From Candidatus Staskawiczbacteria bacterium (lineage in GTDB: Bacteria; Patescibacteriota; Minisyncoccia; Minisyncoccales; Staskawiczbacteraceae): a DNA stretch of 49,164 nt. Every line of letters starts with the position of its first letter. Position 1 is the stretch's first letter. Positions 45,775-49,164 of the stretch are shown here, one piece after another. Under the pieces are notes generated by a model, which searched no databases, had not been told where the DNA came from, and saw only the letters and a program-made list of their open reading frames with translations. Where the stretch lies: assembly GCA_023245145.1 (NCBI GenBank), contig JAHFKW010000003.1:49659-98822 (forward strand), written 5' to 3'. Made by a program: the position numbers and the translations under genes.

Positions 45775-47526
45775 GTGCCTTACAAATTTTTATTATTGTT
45801 TTTATTTTTAATTCTATTACCCGTGGAAACGGTTTTAGCATCCACTACTGACGGAACTGTCACCGGGTATGCTTGGTCTCCACAAATCGGTTGGATAAAT
45901 TTTGGAAATACGGCGGGCAATATCCACATTACTGATTCACTATTAACTGGATACGCCTGGAATGAAAATACCGGCTGGGTAAATTTAGGGGCAACCGGCA
46001 GTGGAGTAACCAACAATGCCGAAGGTACTTTGAGTGGAAAAGCTTGGTCACAAGGCACCGGCTGGATAGATTTTTCCGGAGTCACTATAAGTTCTTCGGG
46101 GGTTTTTTCTGGTACTGCCAGTGGCGACAATAGCATTACTTTAGTTTTTGGTTGTACTCAATGTAATATTGTTACTGATTGGAGGCCAGCCAGCGCGCGA
46201 TCTAGTCAAAGTGGCGGTGGTCAAGGAGGTAGCGGTGGTGGCGTGGGCGGTGGATCAACTGGAGGTGGCCCATCTCCGACTCCCACGCCAACTCCTACGC
46301 CACCACCGTTATCCAATCCTGATCCTACCCCCAATCCAACGCCTTCACCTAATCCAAATCCTCTGCCCAATCCCAATCCGCCACCACCTTCATCGCCCAA
46401 TGCCAACCCTCAAGAGTCTAGTGGCAACAATACTCTTAATTCCGAGGTCGTAATTAATGCTGTTAATCAAGCTACCGAGGTCGTAAAAGACAAAGCAACA
46501 GAAGCTGTTGGTGTGACTTTGGAGAAAGTAAAAGAGTATTCTCGCGAAGTAAAAAAAATTATTCAAACACCGGAGGGTTCAGTTATTACCAAGATTATTT
46601 CAACCACCGGAGTAGGAATTGGCGTAGCTACCGCTACTTCAGTTTTTGTTTTTTCCTCATCATCCGTATTTGAATTATTATTGATTCCTTTTAGATTATT
46701 GGCGCTACTCTTAGCCTTTGTGGGACTTAAAAAACGGAAATTGCCATGGGGCGTGGTTTATGATTCAATCACAAAACAGCCATTAGACCCGGCCTATATT
46801 AGTTTAAAAAATATTTTTGGTAAAGAGGTTTCTTCGGCCATTAGTGATCTTGATGGACGATACGGATTTTTTACAGAACCGGGTATTTATCGTATTGTTG
46901 CCAACAAAACTAATTACGTTTTTCCTTCTGTAAAAATGGCGGGTAAAACTAACGATGAGCTGTACACTAATCTGTATTTTGGTGAAGATATAGGAATTAA
47001 GAATCTGGGCGATGTAATTATAAAAAATATCCCTATGGATCCTATAACATTTGATTGGAACGAATTTGCTAAGAAAAATAAAAAAATTATGAAGTTTTAT
47101 TCTCAATGGGACAGGTTATTCTACGGTTTTTCAAATGCATTTTTCATTATTGGAATGGGCGTGGCCATAGTAGCTTTTTTTGCCGCTCCGTATCCCTACA
47201 ACACTATTATTGCCGTGGTGTATGCGATATTATTGCTTCTAAGAGTTTTGGGTTTCAAGCCAAGGGCATACGGTTTCGTGATTGAAAAATCCACCGGCGC
47301 ACCGTTATCATTTGCAATTTTAAGAATTATGGATCCGGCATCAGGTCGAGAAGTTACCCACAAAGTGACAGATGCTTATGGAAGATATTATTGTCTGATA
47401 CCATCGGGAATATATTATGTGAAAATAGAGAAAAAAAATATGGATGAGTCTTATTCTGTTATATATACTTCCAATACTATCAATGTATCCAAGAAAGGTA
47501 TCATCAAAGAAAAGTTTAGCGTATAA
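45775..47526 (+). CDS. Surface protein: GYAW/GWI repeats, Gly/Pro-rich linker, TM segments and carboxypeptidase-regulatory-like domains
   Basis: Repeats 'GYAWSPQIGWINFG', 'GYAWNENTGWVNLG', 'GKAWSQGTGWIDFS'; 'PSPTPTPTPTPPP...' linker; GTG start. Confidence 0.8.
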   Translation: MPYKFLLLFLFLILLPVETVLASTTDGTVTGYAWSPQIGWINFGNTAGNIHITDSLLTGYAWNENTGWVNLGATGSGVTNNAEGTLSGKAWSQGTGWIDFSGVTISSSGVFSGTASGDNSITLVFGCTQCNIVTDWRPASARSSQSGGGQGGSGGGVGGGSTGGGPSPTPTPTPTPPPLSNPDPTPNPTPSPNPNPLPNPNPPPPSSPNANPQESSGNNTLNSEVVINAVNQATEVVKDKATEAVGVTLEKVKEYSREVKKIIQTPEGSVITKIISTTGVGIGVATATSVFVFSSSSVFELLLIPFRLLALLLAFVGLKKRKLPWGVVYDSITKQPLDPAYISLKNIFGKEVSSAISDLDGRYGFFTEPGIYRIVANKTNYVFPSVKMAGKTNDELYTNLYFGEDIGIKNLGDVIIKNIPMDPITFDWNEFAKKNKKIMKFYSQWDRLFYGFSNAFFIIGMGVAIVAFFAAPYPYNTIIAVVYAILLLLRVLGFKPRAYGFVIEKSTGAPLSFAILRIMDPASGREVTHKVTDAYGRYYCLIPSGIYYVKIEKKNMDESYSVIYTSNTINVSKKGIIKEKFSV

Positions 47527-47605
47527 AAAATAACATTAAAAATTATAAATTTCAAATCACATATTATTTGTAATTTGTTGTTTGTAATTTGGAATTAAAA
47601 ATCTT

Positions 47606-47980
47606 ATGTCTCAAAATATTTTAGTGGTGGAAGACGACGAATTTTTACGAGGATTGATTGGCCACAAATTGTTATCTGAAGGATTTAGTTTTTTCGTTGC
47701 TAAGGACGGCAGGGAGGGGTTGGATAAAATCAAAGAGACTAAGCCAGATTTAATATTACTTGATATGCTTTTGCCCGTCATGGATGGTTTTGAGGTTTTA
47801 GAAGAAATAAAAAAAGATCCAGAAATCGCTTCCATTCCGGTGATAGCGCTTTCAAATTTAAGTTCCAAAGAAGATATTGATCGCGCATTGCAGGCAGGAG
47901 CTATTCAGTACCTCATAAAATCACAGTCCAACCCCGGCGTTATTATTGATACGATTAGAGAAGTTTTAAAGAAAAAATAA
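47606..47980 (+). CDS. Single-domain response regulator
   Basis: 'NILVVEDDEFLRGLIGHKL', 'PDLILLDMLLPVMDGFEVL', 'VIALSNLSS', 'YLIKSQ'. Confidence 0.93.
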   Translation: MSQNILVVEDDEFLRGLIGHKLLSEGFSFFVAKDGREGLDKIKETKPDLILLDMLLPVMDGFEVLEEIKKDPEIASIPVIALSNLSSKEDIDRALQAGAIQYLIKSQSNPGVIIDTIREVLKKK

Positions 47981-48049
47981 GAAAGTTATACACATACTCG
48001 ACACTTAGTGAATGTGTTAAAATAAATCTGGATTTTTATGTTCTAATTC

Positions 48050-49164
48050 ATGCTTGAATTCATACGGCAATGTATTAAATTAGTAAAAGGATTTATCGCT
48101 GACAGTACAATCAAACTGTTTAGTTTTTTTCGTGTCAGTTTTTTTTCATCTTTACTTTTAGGTGTAGTGGCGGCTGGATTATTCTCGGCCACATTGTATG
48201 TTTTTGCCACACCCCCCACTAGTCCGTATGCGCCCGGCGAAACCACTAATCCAAGCTGTGGTCCGAGTGATACTAATTGTACTGTGGTCGCTTCAGTTCC
48301 ATATACGGGGGCCACTGCAGCTTTGAATTTGGGTAGTCAGAATTTTACCACTTCTGGTACAGTGACTTTTTCGGGTTTGACGAGCAATGGATTTTTAAAA
48401 ACATCAGGAAGTAATGGCACGTTATCGGTTGACACCAACACATACACCTCAACCACTGACAAACTTAGTGTCTTTTCTGCCACCACTTCTGCCGAATTAG
48501 CTGGTGTTATCAGTAATGAAACAGGTTCGGGCCTCTTAGTCTTTTCCACCTCGCCCACCCTTGTCACCCCGGTCTTGGGAGCCGCCACCGCCACCAGCAT
48601 TAATGGACTGACTATTACCTCCACCGCCGGTACTCTTACCATCCCCAACAACTCTTCGGCGGCTTTAATTTTGAGTGGTAACTTTTCCACCACCCTAACT
48701 TCCACCGCCACCACCAACGTCACCTTACCAACCAGTGGAACTCTTTACGGCACCGCCACCGGTTCTATCACTTCCTCCGCCCTAGCTACCTCCTTATCTG
48801 ATGAAACGGGGAGTGGAGCCTCTGTCTTTGCCACCAGCCCCACCTTTGTCACTCCTATTTTAGGCACTCCTACCTCGGGTACACTGACCAACGCCACCGG
48901 ATTACCGATTTCCACCGGAGTCAGTGGATTAGGAACGGGAGTTGCCACTTTTTTAGCCACTCCATCCAGTGCTAACCTAGCTTCGGCAGTGACGGACGAA
49001 ACTGGCTCGGGTCTTTTGGTCTTTGCCACTAGCCCCACTTTCACCACCCCCGTTCTTGGAGCCGCCACCGCCACCAGCATTAATGGACTGACTGTTACTT
49101 CAAGTACTGGTACTTTAACGATTGCCAATAGTAAAACCTTAACTGCTTCCAATACTCTCACTTT
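48050..49164 (+). CDS. Partial large fibre-like surface protein with tandem repeats, continuing past the window end
   Basis: Open from ATG 48050 to end (371 codons, no stop): 'MLEFIRQCIKLVKGFIADSTIKLFSFFRVSFFSSLLLGVVAAGLFSATLYVFA...' then repeats 'DETGSGLLVFATSPTFTTPVLGAATATSINGLTVTSSTGTLTI'. Confidence 0.88.
   Translation, partial: MLEFIRQCIKLVKGFIADSTIKLFSFFRVSFFSSLLLGVVAAGLFSATLYVFATPPTSPYAPGETTNPSCGPSDTNCTVVASVPYTGATAALNLGSQNFTTSGTVTFSGLTSNGFLKTSGSNGTLSVDTNTYTSTTDKLSVFSATTSAELAGVISNETGSGLLVFSTSPTLVTPVLGAATATSINGLTITSTAGTLTIPNNSSAALILSGNFSTTLTSTATTNVTLPTSGTLYGTATGSITSSALATSLSDETGSGASVFATSPTFVTPILGTPTSGTLTNATGLPISTGVSGLGTGVATFLATPSSANLASAVTDETGSGLLVFATSPTFTTPVLGAATATSINGLTVTSSTGTLTIANSKTLTASNTLT

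Noticed and set aside
46148-46453. 101-aa alternate-frame ORF in the Gly/Pro-rich spacer
   Set aside because: Out-of-frame reading of low-complexity DNA within the 45775-47526 surface protein.
48043-49161. Three minus-strand ORFs (48043-48315, 48337-48723, 48745-49161)
   Set aside because: Antisense shadows of the continuous plus-strand repeat protein; repetitive Val/Pro-rich translations and no upstream signals.

Overview
This 49.2 kb AT-rich, gene-dense window looks like a Candidatus Patescibacteria (CPR)-type chromosome segment. That assignment is an inference from compact operons, short ATP synthase delta and epsilon subunits, a type IV pilus cluster, small zinc-ribbon/SWIB proteins and repeat-rich surface proteins. 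TGA is used as a stop, so the code appears standard. Recognisable blocks are: dnaG-rpoD; tRNA-Asn(GTT); a DsbA-like and a DsbB-like protein; an operon of alpha/beta hydrolase, acyl-CoA synthetase, methyltransferase, LuxI/FeeM-like N-acyltransferase and 7TM-type histidine kinase; a type IV pilus cluster (pilB, pilC, three prepilins, pilM/N/O-like); a complete F1Fo ATP synthase operon interrupted by a NYN-domain gene; tgt, sodA, HD and TrmH genes; SWIB and ndk; and large surface proteins, the last of which is a repeat-rich fibre-like ORF running off the right end and absent from the ORF track. Main candidates for something new: (1) the compact putative acyl-amide signal/lipid operon 17194-22673; (2) GC-rich palindromic elements carried in frame inside dnaG, tgt, an ABC transporter and the acyl-CoA synthetase, resembling Rickettsia palindromic elements in behaviour; (3) a class of AT-rich iterated-word arrays just upstream of start codons, apparently recruited into a prepilin leader and an AtpD loop; (4) two recombinase-free insertions bounded by direct repeats, one splitting the atp operon and one beside tRNA-Asn; (5) a promoter-terminator-bounded structured intergenic RNA near 45.54-45.70 kb. 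No CRISPR array, transposase or integrase was recognised. All family calls come from reading motifs; no database search was run.
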